Of a DNA stretch of 23,784 nt, positions 1 through 8,740 are shown piece after piece. Location: positions 1 through 23,784 of IMG/VR virus record IMGVR_UViG_3300022413_000040; one strand, written 5' to 3'. Positions within the stretch are counted from its first letter, which is position 1; each line of letters begins with the position of its first letter. The notes under the pieces are model-generated. The model made no database searches and was not told the DNA's origin. It was given only the letters and a program-made list of their open reading frames with translations. This stretch comes from a virus. The position numbers were made by a program, and so were the translations under genes.

Positions 1-2
1 CT

Positions 3-128
3 AATTTGTCAGACATGGCTCAATGGCTGAACGCCTATGAGGCTGAAATGGTGGCTGTGATTGCTGCTGCTGGAACCTTTTACGCACCAAAGAACAATGA
101 CCAAAGCAATCCAAGCTCCGAATCGTAA
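3..128 (+). CDS. C-terminal fragment of an upstream phage protein (partial)
   Basis: An open frame runs from the window edge to TAA at 126-128 and encodes about 41 residues, with alanine- and acid-containing segments and a Ser/Asn/Pro-rich tail. It may be the end of a gene starting outside the window, or start at ATG 15. Its end overlaps the next gene's ATG (97) by 32 bases, which fits the overlapping style of this phage. The fragment is too short to assign a function, and it could be a chance frame. Confidence 0.35.
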   Translation, partial: NLSDMAQWLNAYEAEMVAVIAAAGTFYAPKNNDQSNPSSES

Positions 129-525
129 GAGGGGAAGACCTCCAGGCTCTAAAAACGCTAAAACCATTCTGAAAGAGGCTGCGATAGATAAATGCCTCAA
201 GAAGGCTGAAAGTATCGCTATTGCTAACGCTGCAAGCGTAGTACAAGCAATGGTTGATAAGGCCATTAAAGGGGATACGGCAGCTGCCAAACTGATTCTA
301 GACCGGGTCATTCCAGCTAGACGCAGTGTCGATGAAGCATCCGCGAAAGATGTGAATATTCAGATTAACGTGACAGAGAGGGAAGCAAGACATGGCGACT
401 ATCAAGCGCAAAGCGAAGAAAGCAATGAGTCAGCCGGCCAATCCGATGGGGAATTCAGTTCCGGACAAACGGGCCCCCATGTCATCTCCATCGTTCGAAG
501 CCAAGAAGGGCAACGGACGGACTAA
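97..525 (+). CDS. Putative terminase small subunit / DNA-binding packaging protein
   Basis: 142 residues from ATG 97; an in-frame TTG at 61 is possible but the basic N-terminus begins naturally at 97. Residues 10-20 read RKRGRPPGSKN, a basic AT-hook-like arm typical of many phage terminase-adjacent proteins. A predicted helical core follows (KAESIAIANAASVVQAM, then KGDTAAAKLILDRVIPARR). The C-terminal 45 residues are low complexity, Ser/Gln/Glu-rich and probably disordered. Small subunits recognise the packaging site and load the large subunit, and the position immediately before the large terminase supports that role. No diagnostic helix-turn-helix is obvious, so the role is partly inferred from context. 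Its last 134 bases also encode a separate 51-residue frame. Confidence 0.6.
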   Translation: MTKAIQAPNRKRGRPPGSKNAKTILKEAAIDKCLKKAESIAIANAASVVQAMVDKAIKGDTAAAKLILDRVIPARRSVDEASAKDVNIQINVTEREARHGDYQAQSEESNESAGQSDGEFSSGQTGPHVISIVRSQEGQRTD

Positions 526-547
526 CCAGCAACAGGGCCAAGGCTAG
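392..547 (+). CDS. Small basic protein nested over the end of the small terminase gene
   Basis: 51 residues from ATG 392 to TAG 545-547, in a different frame from the upstream gene and overlapping it by 134 bases. The protein is strongly basic and lacks hydrophobic segments (starts MATIKRKAKKAMSQ, ends in Gln/Gly). A purine-rich GAGAGGGAAG lies just upstream as a possible ribosome-binding site. Its stop is 5 bases before the TTG start of the large terminase, whereas the other frame stops 27 bases before, so this frame is better placed for translational coupling. The function is unknown. It may be a real small protein with the small terminase carrying a dispensable disordered tail. Confidence 0.5.
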   Translation: MATIKRKAKKAMSQPANPMGNSVPDKRAPMSSPSFEAKKGNGRTNQQQGQG

Positions 548-552
548 GTCAC

Positions 553-1830
553 TTGAACCTAGACCTTTCTCTGCACCCTGGGCAGATGAAGGTCTTCAGC
601 GACCCTTCTAGGTTTAAGTGTGTAGCTGCTGGGAGGCGCTGGGGAAAGACGCACATGGCGTGCGTCTATATTTTGTTTCAGGCGATTCAAAAGACAGCCG
701 TCATCAATGGCAGTGAAAGGTCTCTGCGTGACATTGAATGCTGGTATGTAGCGCCCACCTATGACCAGGGCAAGCGCATATTCTGGAAGCTCCTGAAAAA
801 TCTGGCTGAACCCCTTACCTCTAAGATATGGGAAAATGAGTCACGTCTAGAACTCGTTAACGGTCGCTGCATTGCACTGCATGGCTCTGATAAACCTGAA
901 CGCTTGAAGGGCGTTGGTTTGTCGGCTGTCGTGCTCGATGAATTTGCCACCATGAAGCCCGACACCTGGTTTGAAGCCATTCGCCCAACACTGGCTGATG
1001 TGATGGGTAAAGCGCTGTTCATTGGAACGCCAGAGTTTAAGAACCATTTCTATGACATCTACCTGACGGGTTTGACAGACCCTGATTGGGGTTGTTTCCA
1101 CTACGAGAGCAAGACCAATCCGTATCTACCGCAGTCAGAGATTGAATACGCGCGCAAGACCATGCCGCGCGAGACGTTCAAGAAAGAGTTTGAAGCGTCA
1201 TTTGAGACCGCAGGCGGGATTGTCTTCAATTATCCTATCATCGAAGTTGATGCGGCTGATGTTCCTGCAGACGGCGAAATCTACATTGCTATGGACCCGG
1301 CTGGCTTCGCTTCGGCGCAACAGGCTAAAACAGCCAAGCATCGCTTGGATGAAACTGCCATTGCAGTGGTGAAGGTCAATCGCGGTGGTTGGTGGGTTCT
1401 CGATGTAGAGCACGGACGCTGGGATGTGCGAGAGACTTCTATTAAGTTCCTGCGCATGTGCCAGAAGCACCGCCCAGTATTGGCTGGTATCGAGCAAGGC
1501 ATGGCAAAGAATGCAGTGATGCCCTACCTAGAAGACCAGATGAAACGCCTCGGAATCTATCCCAACATCCGAGAGTTGACCCACGGCGGGCAAAACAAGT
1601 CTTCTAGAATTGCCTGGGCCCTACAGGGGCGTCTAGAGCACGGTCGTATTCACTTCGTGCGTGGTGACTACCTGATTCCGATGAAAGAACAAATCTTTGA
1701 TTTCCCCAACGCTCGCCATGATGACATGGTCGATGCATTGGCCTATATAGACCAGATTGCTAGCGTCATGTATCTCGATGAAATCATGCAAGACGACTGG
1801 GAACCTCTGGATACAGCGGTGGGCTTATGA
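553..1830 (+). CDS. terL: Terminase large subunit (packaging ATPase and nuclease)
   Basis: 425 residues, normal for the family. It drives DNA into the prohead and cuts concatemers. The N-terminal ATPase has Walker A AAGRRWGKT (residues 25-33), Walker B VVLDE (126-130, catalytic Glu 130) and a motif III-like FIGTPEF (156-162). The RNase H-like nuclease domain has acidic residues in YIAMDPAG (Asp 248), AGIEQG (Glu 314) and HDDMVDAL (Asp 390/391). The start is inferred as TTG 553, because the frame is closed at 523-525, there is no ATG before codon 12, and AAGG lies 9 bases upstream. Starting at the later ATG 586 would remove the conserved LSLHPGQ segment. It overlaps the portal gene by ATGA. 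Confidence 0.95.
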   Translation: MNLDLSLHPGQMKVFSDPSRFKCVAAGRRWGKTHMACVYILFQAIQKTAVINGSERSLRDIECWYVAPTYDQGKRIFWKLLKNLAEPLTSKIWENESRLELVNGRCIALHGSDKPERLKGVGLSAVVLDEFATMKPDTWFEAIRPTLADVMGKALFIGTPEFKNHFYDIYLTGLTDPDWGCFHYESKTNPYLPQSEIEYARKTMPRETFKKEFEASFETAGGIVFNYPIIEVDAADVPADGEIYIAMDPAGFASAQQAKTAKHRLDETAIAVVKVNRGGWWVLDVEHGRWDVRETSIKFLRMCQKHRPVLAGIEQGMAKNAVMPYLEDQMKRLGIYPNIRELTHGGQNKSSRIAWALQGRLEHGRIHFVRGDYLIPMKEQIFDFPNARHDDMVDALAYIDQIASVMYLDEIMQDDWEPLDTAVGL

Positions 1831-4022
1831 GCTTTCTACTCGGCGGAGACCTAGACGTTGAATTTGATGGCCAGGGCTTGCTTAGCCGAGTCGGTAACCG
1901 GCGCGTATCACGCGACCCAACCAGCGGAACAATCACCAGCTTGGCCAACATGGGGGCAGGTACTGAAGGCCTGACTTCCTGGGTAGTTGGGCACGTCGCG
2001 AATTGGCGTAACCGTCGCGATATCGAGCATCGCCAGCGCTGGATGGAGTACTACCGGCTGTGGAAGGGAATATGGGCAGCCGAAGACAGAGACAGAATCT
2101 CTGAACGTTCGCACGCCATCATGCCCGCTCTGGCACAAGCGGTGGATTCAGCTGTGGCGGAGATGGAGGAAGCCACGTTCGGACGCGAACGCTGGTTTGA
2201 TGTCGATAATGAAGATGATTCAGAGCTTGCAGATCGCCTGCTGCGTGATTTTCGCATCATGCAATCCGATGTCAGCCGGATATTCCTTCTCGGTGCCATC
2301 TACGGGACCGGAATTGGCAAAATCATCATTGAAGAAGACGAAAACGGAGTCGGCATCCGCCAATCATTGGCCGCTATTGAGCCTCTAGAGTTTGTTCCCG
2401 ACCCTGCTGGGAGAACCATTCAGGAAATGATGGGCTGCGCGCACGAATTCGTGCTACCTCGAAATGTCGTGATAGACCGACAACAAAAAGGCATCTATGA
2501 GCCGGTTGACCCTGGCCAAATACCGGACCATTTCCAGACTCGGGCCATGAAATCCGACGAGAGAACCTTGGCGGACACGGAAGCGGTAGGAATCATCGAG
2601 TATCACGGCCTGGTTCCACGCGAAATGTTGCCAGACCCTCCAGAGGAAGAAGGGCACCTCGATTTCGAGGATGACGAAATGGTGGAAGCCATCGTTACTA
2701 TCGGAAACGAGCAAACTTTGCTAAAGGCCGTCGCGAATCCCTTGACCCATGGCGATAGAGCGATTGTGGCCTATCAGCACTTCACTGTGCCTAACCGTTT
2801 TTGGGGAATGGGCATTGTTGAGCGCGGTTACTGGCCTCAGAAGGTGTTGGATGCAGAGATTAGGGCCAGGATTGATGCTTTAGCCTTCTCAACCCATCCA
2901 ATGATGGCCATTAACGGCGCAGCTATCCCCAGAGGCGGGGATTTCAAGGTTAGACCGGGTCGGAACGTGTTTTTGAACGGTTCGGTAAGTGATTCCATCG
3001 CGCCGCTGAACTTTCCGCCGCCAGACCCACAGACCTACACCCAAAGCGCTGAAATGCAGCGCATGATTGAAATGTCGACGGGTCAGATGCAGGCAGCTAC
3101 TCCATTGTCTGTGAATGACCGTAATAACACGGCTTCTGGCATGTCGATGATTCTTGGCGCGTCGATTCGGCGTACCAAGCGCACCATGGCCAATATTGAA
3201 CGCGAGTTCGTGCGCCCGTTGATACGGAAAGTAGCTTGGCGCTTCCAGCAGTTCGATATTACCTATCCACAGCAAAGCGCTGAATTCAAGGTGTTTGGCG
3301 CGCTGGGCATTATGGCGCGAGAGTTTGAGCAAGTGCAGTTAACCCAACTCATGAACGCCTTACCGCCAGGACCGCAAAGCCTTCTGATTATGCGAGCAGT
3401 GGTTGATAACTCTTCCGTAGTGGGAAAGGAAGACATGATTGAAGTTGTCGACCACTTGCTAGCGCAAGCCCTGCAGCCACCGCCAGAACCGCCGCCCGAC
3501 CTTGCTGCTGAGGCTAGGCTGATGTCTGCGCAAGCCAGGCAACAGGAAGTGCAAGACAATGGCCAGATAAAGCTAATGGAGCTTCAGCTTGAAGAGGCCA
3601 AGTTACGGATGAGTGAACAGAACAATGAGCGTAACCACGAGCGTGGGGTTATGGCCATCTCTGTTGAAGCGGACAAGGCAGAAAGTGCGGATATCAAGGC
3701 AACCACAGACTCCGTCTTGAATTTAGCCAAGGCTGCAGCTGAGGAGACTAGCAGAGAGGTTAACGAGCTTCGCGAGCAAATAGAGATGATTAAGGCGCTG
3801 CCCGCATCCACTATTACAGGAGGCGGAATTTCTAATGAACTGGTTGAGACCCTGCGTGCTGAACTAGAAGAACTTAGGGAAGGCGTCAACGCTAGAAGTT
3901 CTGACCTTTCTGATGAAATTCAACCCATCACCATTGACCGCGATTCGGATGGACTTGTTACGAACGTGAACGGCCGCAATGTGGTGCGCGATGACGATGG
4001 CCTGATTCGGGAGCTTAGATAA
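1827..4022 (+). CDS. Portal protein
   Basis: 731 residues, in the size range of the long podovirus portals. It would form the dodecameric ring at one capsid vertex, bind terminase during packaging and later the tail adaptor. Typical portal-like features are an N-terminal Trp/Arg-rich helical segment (about 50-90), a long mixed alpha/beta body, a segment around RMIEMSTGQMQAATP (about 415-430), and a long acidic/basic coiled-coil C-terminus rich in Glu, Gln and Arg (about 550-680) that could act as a barrel or internal extension. Position directly after the large terminase with a 4-base ATGA overlap strongly supports the call. The assignment rests on context and overall composition; no enzymatic motif is expected. 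Confidence 0.85.
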   Translation: MSFLLGGDLDVEFDGQGLLSRVGNRRVSRDPTSGTITSLANMGAGTEGLTSWVVGHVANWRNRRDIEHRQRWMEYYRLWKGIWAAEDRDRISERSHAIMPALAQAVDSAVAEMEEATFGRERWFDVDNEDDSELADRLLRDFRIMQSDVSRIFLLGAIYGTGIGKIIIEEDENGVGIRQSLAAIEPLEFVPDPAGRTIQEMMGCAHEFVLPRNVVIDRQQKGIYEPVDPGQIPDHFQTRAMKSDERTLADTEAVGIIEYHGLVPREMLPDPPEEEGHLDFEDDEMVEAIVTIGNEQTLLKAVANPLTHGDRAIVAYQHFTVPNRFWGMGIVERGYWPQKVLDAEIRARIDALAFSTHPMMAINGAAIPRGGDFKVRPGRNVFLNGSVSDSIAPLNFPPPDPQTYTQSAEMQRMIEMSTGQMQAATPLSVNDRNNTASGMSMILGASIRRTKRTMANIEREFVRPLIRKVAWRFQQFDITYPQQSAEFKVFGALGIMAREFEQVQLTQLMNALPPGPQSLLIMRAVVDNSSVVGKEDMIEVVDHLLAQALQPPPEPPPDLAAEARLMSAQARQQEVQDNGQIKLMELQLEEAKLRMSEQNNERNHERGVMAISVEADKAESADIKATTDSVLNLAKAAAEETSREVNELREQIEMIKALPASTITGGGISNELVETLRAELEELREGVNARSSDLSDEIQPITIDRDSDGLVTNVNGRNVVRDDDGLIRELR

Positions 4023-4333
4023 TGTCTTTACTGGACCGATTGAAAGGTGATGAAGAACCGAAGGTGCCCGCGCACCAATTCTTTGCCGCGTTGGTACGTG
4101 TTGCAGATGGCGAGATGACACGCGCGGAACTGGAGACCCTATTCAGCATCGCCACGACTGGGCAGGATAAAGCTCAACTAGATGTAATGTTTAACGGGTT
4201 CACGGCCGCTGCGGACAAGGGCCGCTATCTCGACGCCGTGCACGCGATATTCATGCTTCTAGAAAATCAGGATTTTTCCCTTTCAAACGCCGAGATAACA
4301 TCTTGGCTGGCGGCGGCAGAAGCCTCCTACTAG
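4022..4333 (+). CDS. Small helical protein of the head module, function unknown
   Basis: 103 residues; the start ATG shares one base with the portal stop (TAATG). The composition is soluble and alpha-helical, with alternating charged and hydrophobic residues (for example VADGEMTRAELETLFSIA) and no signal peptide or membrane segment. Location between portal and fibre-like structural genes suggests expression with the head module. It could be a minor virion or assembly factor. I do not recognise the family. Confidence 0.7.
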   Translation: MSLLDRLKGDEEPKVPAHQFFAALVRVADGEMTRAELETLFSIATTGQDKAQLDVMFNGFTAAADKGRYLDAVHAIFMLLENQDFSLSNAEITSWLAAAEASY

Positions 4334-4336
4334 ACA

Positions 4337-6313
4337 ATGGCCGACGTTCAAACCTGCATTGTCCAAGCTACCTGCAATACCTCAACGGGTAATCAAACCT
4401 TTGCGCACGCCACGGAGACCTTTACCGCCAAGCTCGCCCTTTTCTACATGCATAACCCAACTACTGCGCTTAATACAGCGGTGGCGCACGCGTTTTGGGG
4501 GTTCGGTGCGGCCGATGGCACCACGCAATGCGCCATTGCGATACGTGTCGGCGAGGACAACGTATCAACGTCGGACGTGCGGCGTTTTGGTTTCAATGAT
4601 GTCTGTATAGCCGCTGCCGCCGCGACCGCGAACACCATTCTTGATGAAGCAACGTTTGTTAATTTCACGTTAAGCGGTGGAAAGACAGCGGTTACGGTCA
4701 ACTGGACGAATGCACCTCTGTCGGCGCAGCAAATCACTGTAGTGCTAATGGGCGGCGCTGATTTTACGCCTGTTGTTGGTATTCATGACCTCGGCACCGG
4801 AACTAGCGCAGTTGATGTAGCGCTGGCGTTTGACCCTGACCTGGTGATGACGTTCGGCGATAACGACGATGTGGACGGTGTCGGGAATGCGGGCAGCTTC
4901 GGAAACTATTTTATGGGCTGGTGCACGAATCCCGCCAGCACTGCAGAGCAATTCTGTTTTTGTAACAGGGCGCAAGATGGACAAGCGCAAACGAACATTG
5001 GCGCGCACATTTTCACCAATCGAATGGGGGCGCAGATTGCCGCGACTGGCTCACCGACGTCGGACCATGAGTACACGATGGGGGCGCACAGTAGCTCTAC
5101 CGGGTTTTCGGTGACATCCGATGTGGGCACTGGTAACGATGACATGCTGTACGTCGCCATGGATTTGGGCGGCGCTGGGGTAAAAATTGGCACCCTGACC
5201 ACGCCAACATCGACGGGTAATAATGAACATTCCCCGTTGTCTTTCACGCCACAGCTGCTGCAAGTGCTTACAACATCGATGGAGGCGACCGATACCCCTG
5301 TCAGCTCTGCACTGTCCGGCGCCGCTGGCTATTACGTCACAGACTTCACAGACGAGGCATCCGGCGCATGGGCTGATGAGTTCCAGCCGGCGACGACTAA
5401 CACTCAAACGATTTCAGACAATAAGCTAAATCTACCGACGCATGACGGGTCTACTGGCCTTGTCGCGACCATGACTAGCGCCGATGCGGACGGCTGGACG
5501 TGGAACTTTTCGGCAGTTGAGGGGACCGCTAAAACCTGGATTTATTGCGCCATAGAGACCGATGCAGCTGGTAGTACCTTCAATCTGACAGCAACTGAAG
5601 CGCTATCATTTGCTGATCCTTCCACCGAGACAGCAGACTTTCCAGAGACCTCAACAGAAGCGCTTTCCCTGGTAGACGTTTCAACTAGTACCGCAACGCT
5701 TCTAAGGACGCTAGCCGAAACTCTTTCGTTAGTTGATGCATCAACAGAAGTGGGAGTGTTTCCAGAGACGTTAACAGAGGCGCTAGCTCTGGCAGATGTG
5801 TCATCTGCAGACGTTGGCATATTTGTATCGCTTGTGGAATCTCTGGTATTAGCTGATGTAGCGAGTGAAGCAGCGTCGTTTAGTGCTTCTATAGCAGAGT
5901 CTTTAGCGTTTTCTGAAGACTCAAGCGAACTTGCTGACGTTGTTAGAACGCTGGTTGAATCTCTTACATTAGTCGATACGGCAGAGGGTATAACAGGTGT
6001 TTCCGTGAGTGTTGCGGAAGCCTTGCTACTGAGTGATGTATCTAGCGAAGTGGCGACATTTGCGCGATCCATACTGGACGCTGTTGCATTCTCAGATAGT
6101 GCGGCAATTGCTACTAAGGTCATCGGCAAAATATTAACCGAGGCCCTGATATTTACAGATGTAGCGCTAGCAACCGGCGGTGTGCCTATACCGACAGGCC
6201 AGCGCGGGGGCTCGTCGCTATCACGCGCAAAAATGCGCAGGCTGGAACGCCTTCAGATGTTAAGGCGGGATGATGATGAAATAATGGCACTTATTGCGAG
6301 GTTACTTAAATGA
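4337..6313 (+). CDS. Large virion fibre-like protein with ten 20-residue repeats
   Basis: 658 residues. Residues 1 to about 400 are beta-rich, Thr/Ser/Gly/Ala-rich and resemble surface structural proteins. Residues 420 to about 616 consist of ten tandem repeats of close to 20 residues with the pattern [TAV]E[ATS]L.[LF].D.[SA], for example TEALSLVDVS, VESLVLADVA and AEALLLSDVS. The C-terminus is a basic-then-acidic helix (AKMRRLERLQMLRRDDDE). The gene starting at 6795 has the same repeat type, a related upstream beta domain and a matching C-terminal helix, so the two are paralogues and probably use the same docking site. Position between portal and scaffold genes fits a head fibre, decoration or tail-fibre role, which I cannot separate. 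It starts 3 bases after the preceding stop and ends with an ATGA overlap. Confidence 0.8.
   Translation: MADVQTCIVQATCNTSTGNQTFAHATETFTAKLALFYMHNPTTALNTAVAHAFWGFGAADGTTQCAIAIRVGEDNVSTSDVRRFGFNDVCIAAAAATANTILDEATFVNFTLSGGKTAVTVNWTNAPLSAQQITVVLMGGADFTPVVGIHDLGTGTSAVDVALAFDPDLVMTFGDNDDVDGVGNAGSFGNYFMGWCTNPASTAEQFCFCNRAQDGQAQTNIGAHIFTNRMGAQIAATGSPTSDHEYTMGAHSSSTGFSVTSDVGTGNDDMLYVAMDLGGAGVKIGTLTTPTSTGNNEHSPLSFTPQLLQVLTTSMEATDTPVSSALSGAAGYYVTDFTDEASGAWADEFQPATTNTQTISDNKLNLPTHDGSTGLVATMTSADADGWTWNFSAVEGTAKTWIYCAIETDAAGSTFNLTATEALSFADPSTETADFPETSTEALSLVDVSTSTATLLRTLAETLSLVDASTEVGVFPETLTEALALADVSSADVGIFVSLVESLVLADVASEAASFSASIAESLAFSEDSSELADVVRTLVESLTLVDTAEGITGVSVSVAEALLLSDVSSEVATFARSILDAVAFSDSAAIATKVIGKILTEALIFTDVALATGGVPIPTGQRGGSSLSRAKMRRLERLQMLRRDDDEIMALIARLLK
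5594..6184 (+). repeat. Ten tandem 60-bp coding repeats (degenerate)
   Basis: The segment encodes ten copies of a 20-residue unit, with unit starts near residues 420, 440, 460 and so on to 580 and a final unit at 601 after a one-residue shift. DNA copies are diverged while the E-x-L-x-L/F-x-D positions are kept, so selection acts on the protein pattern rather than recent DNA amplification. A long antisense frame (6129-5542) is open only because of this codon bias. Confidence 0.85.
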
Positions 6314-6795
6314 TTTCCGAAGGTTTGAAAATTAGTGGTTGGGTAATGATGGAACTGTGGGATCCTAATGGGAAGCTCCTAGCGAGGGATGAGGGGCCTA
6401 ATCTTATTGTCGACGAGGGCCTAGACTTCATCATCGACACAGCATTATCAGGCTCAACTCAAGACACCACTTTTTTTGTAGGCCTGAAGGATACAGGTAC
6501 TCCGCTTGCTAGCTGGACGCTGGCTACGGGCTTGACTGAAATCAATCCGTACACAGGCAATCGTATTGCCTGGACGGAAGACAATACAGCCACTGACCAA
6601 TCAGTGTCTAACTCGGTAGCTCCTGCCAGTTTTGCTATCACGGCAACGGATACCGTGTTTGGAGCACTTCTGGCCACGGTCAATACGGGGACTGCTGGCA
6701 CTCTGATAGGCGCTAAAGACTTCGCCGCTTCTCAGGCTGTGAATAACGGCGACACGCTAAACGTGACTTACACGATTAACGCAAGCAGTAGCTAA
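6310..6795 (+). CDS. Small virion structural protein, probably beta-sandwich
   Basis: 161 residues starting at an ATGA overlap and ending at a TAATG overlap, so it is translated within the fibre block. The N-terminus reads WVMMELWDPNGKLLARDEGP, then NLIVDEGLDFIIDTAL, an arrangement seen in many small phage structural proteins where a strand pair precedes 'N-IV-GL' and a helix. The rest is Thr/Ala/Asn-rich beta sequence ending in LNVTYTIN. It is sandwiched between the two repeat-bearing paralogues and may be a decoration protein or fibre adaptor. The exact role is inferred only from position. Confidence 0.75.
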   Translation: MISEGLKISGWVMMELWDPNGKLLARDEGPNLIVDEGLDFIIDTALSGSTQDTTFFVGLKDTGTPLASWTLATGLTEINPYTGNRIAWTEDNTATDQSVSNSVAPASFAITATDTVFGALLATVNTGTAGTLIGAKDFAASQAVNNGDTLNVTYTINASSS

Positions 6796-8501
6796 TGCCC
6801 AACGTTAAAGCCTCTGTCGGTTCCTTCACGGTCACGTCTGCGACACAGTTCGCGGTTACGGACGCGACCGCGTTTGGAGGCGATACACCAAAGGGGGTTT
6901 TATTTTGGACAGGCAACCATGCAGTAGGAACCATTTCAGACCATGCCCACTTCGGATTATGGGGGGCCACTGCTGATGATCTTGTTGGTAGTTGTATGCG
7001 ATACCGACATGACTTTAGTACAAGTCAAGTCAACCGTACCATAGCCGATGGTAACGTAGGTGCGGCAGCAACAGCGCTAGTGCTATCGGATATTTCCACG
7101 GCTACGGAAATGGTCTTGGATGCCAATGGGGACGGCATTGGTAGCAATCCTGGGCCGATTACCGATGGTTGGCGATTTGACGTTACTAGCTTTAGTGGTG
7201 GTTCTGTCACTGTTAATTACCTTCTCGTCGGTGGCGATGACTTAGAGATAAAAGCCACATCGCGTGGCGTCAATGATGCGACAGAGCTTTATGCTCATGG
7301 CTTTAGCAAGACAGATGCTGTATTGGGATTTGCTTGGGAGGCTAACGAATTTGCTTCCGGCGGGAATCATACCCGCACTAGTAGTTACAACAGTTATGGT
7401 TGTTTCGCCACTAATGACGGTGGAACCACCTTTGACCAATGGGCGGTTAGTCAGCGTGAAGTAAGTGGATCATCCGCTCAAGATATTATTGGCGCATTTA
7501 GCAATCTGGATTGCATCAATGATTCGAGTGTTGATTCAGGGCACAACACAGCAAATACCCGCCAATATCGGGCAACGGGCCTTGATTCCACTAACCTAGA
7601 GATAACTAACGTTCTAGGGGCCTTTGGGTCCAGTCCGCCGATTCTTTTCCTGTGGATGATATCTATCCCTAGCACGTTGAATGTCTGGGTCGGGGATTAC
7701 GCCTTGCCGACCTCTGGCGGGACCTTTACCCCTTCATCTCAACCCGGGTTTGAGCCAGGCGTATACGGAATCATGGCCTCTGGCCACACTACTGCCAACG
7801 ATTGGGAACAGGTAGAGGGTTCGGGCGCTTGGTCTTTCGGTGTGCAGGATGAATTTGGCAACCATAAATCTGCCTCGATTATCGTCGAAGGCGAGATGCT
7901 GACCTCTGAAAACACCTTCGCTAAGTCTCTAACTAGTAATAACTTCCTAGACCACAACACGGTTTCCGGGTCGTCAGTGTCGAGTGCTGCTGTATTCACT
8001 GCGGCAACCTTCATCTCTACTGGCATAGAGGTTGCTTCTCCTACGGGTACCTTTGGCGGTCTGGCTGGTGCGTTCGCCTTTGAGACTGCCACCACTGCAC
8101 CAGTGGATAAGACATCTACCGATACACTGTCATTCACTGACACTGCAACGTCTGACATCTTATTCAATAGAACCGTTTCTGAATCTTTAGTATTGGCGGA
8201 CACTGCAGTAGGCGTAGGACCTATTCAGGTATCGGTTACTGAAACCCTGGTATTGACTGACGACACGGTTGAGTTAACCCCGCCGAATGTCTTCAGCGGC
8301 ATTCTGACAGAAGCCCTCGTTTTTTCTGATTCAGCGCTTGCGAGCGGCATTGCTCCGGTTGCTGTTGGCGGCGTTAGTGGTATGACGATCCCTGACGTTA
8401 GGACTATGCGCAGAAAGGAACGGCTGCAGGTATTGGCTCGTCAAGACCAGGCACTGCTTGAATTCTTGAGAAAAGAACTATCCAGGGGGCCTAGGCAATG
8501 A
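6795..8501 (+). CDS. Second virion fibre-like protein, paralogue of the 4337 gene product
   Basis: 568 residues. A Ser/Thr/Gly-rich beta domain (residues 1 to about 440) includes a hydrophobic strand followed by GGDD (VNYLLVGGDD) comparable to VVLMGGADF in the first fibre protein. Four repeats of the same E/D-x-L-x-L/F-x-D type then occupy about residues 440-518 (TDTLSFTDTA, SESLVLADTA, TETLVLTDDT, TEALVFSDSA). The C-terminal helix MRRKERLQVLARQDQ matches MRRLERLQMLRRDDD of the paralogue. It probably makes a second fibre or decoration species that attaches through the same C-terminal module. It begins with TAATG and ends with ATGA. Confidence 0.8.
   Translation: MPNVKASVGSFTVTSATQFAVTDATAFGGDTPKGVLFWTGNHAVGTISDHAHFGLWGATADDLVGSCMRYRHDFSTSQVNRTIADGNVGAAATALVLSDISTATEMVLDANGDGIGSNPGPITDGWRFDVTSFSGGSVTVNYLLVGGDDLEIKATSRGVNDATELYAHGFSKTDAVLGFAWEANEFASGGNHTRTSSYNSYGCFATNDGGTTFDQWAVSQREVSGSSAQDIIGAFSNLDCINDSSVDSGHNTANTRQYRATGLDSTNLEITNVLGAFGSSPPILFLWMISIPSTLNVWVGDYALPTSGGTFTPSSQPGFEPGVYGIMASGHTTANDWEQVEGSGAWSFGVQDEFGNHKSASIIVEGEMLTSENTFAKSLTSNNFLDHNTVSGSSVSSAAVFTAATFISTGIEVASPTGTFGGLAGAFAFETATTAPVDKTSTDTLSFTDTATSDILFNRTVSESLVLADTAVGVGPIQVSVTETLVLTDDTVELTPPNVFSGILTEALVFSDSALASGIAPVAVGGVSGMTIPDVRTMRRKERLQVLARQDQALLEFLRKELSRGPRQ
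8118..8347 (+). repeat. Four diverged 20-22-residue coding repeats related to those at 5594-6184
   Basis: Four units begin TDTLSF, SESLVL, TETLVL and TEALVF. The third unit is lengthened by a few residues (a Pro-Pro-Asn insertion). The final unit, TEALVFSDSALASG, is nearly the same as the final unit of the larger array, TEALIFTDVALATGG, so the last repeat and C-terminus were probably duplicated together. Confidence 0.75.
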
Positions 8502-8740
8502 GTGATGCAGATAGAATGCTTGACCTGTTTATCCATCCGGGATGGAAGCAATTCCAGAATGACATGGAAGAAGCGCTAGAGGCCTTGATTAACGGTTGTC
8601 ATACTGCCAGCTCAAGCGAAGAGTTCTTCAGACAGAAAGGCATGATTCAAAGCCTTTCCAATGTTGTTAATTACCAACTGTTGTTCCGTACCAATTTGGA
8701 CGAACAGGAGCTACCGGAAAACGAAGATGATGTTGTTTGA
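8498..8740 (+). CDS. Small acidic helical protein of the head module, unknown function
   Basis: 80 residues starting at the ATGA overlap with the fibre gene. The sequence has LFIHPGWKQFQNDMEEALEAL near the N-terminus and an acidic end. It is helical, without Cys pairs or membrane segments. Small proteins with a 'F-HPGWK' start occur near phage scaffold and capsid genes, but I know no function. The reading frame overlaps the following zinc-ribbon gene by 14 bases. Confidence 0.7.
   Translation: MSDADRMLDLFIHPGWKQFQNDMEEALEALINGCHTASSSEEFFRQKGMIQSLSNVVNYQLLFRTNLDEQELPENEDDVV

Noticed and set aside
3263-3559. 98-codon minus-strand frame inside the portal gene
   Set aside because: Antisense shadow with Cys/Ser-rich product and no initiation signals; the portal frame is clear.
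5542-6129. 195-codon minus-strand frame opposite the fibre repeats
   Set aside because: Low-complexity mirror of the repeat codons, no ribosome-binding site, fully antisense to a well-supported gene.
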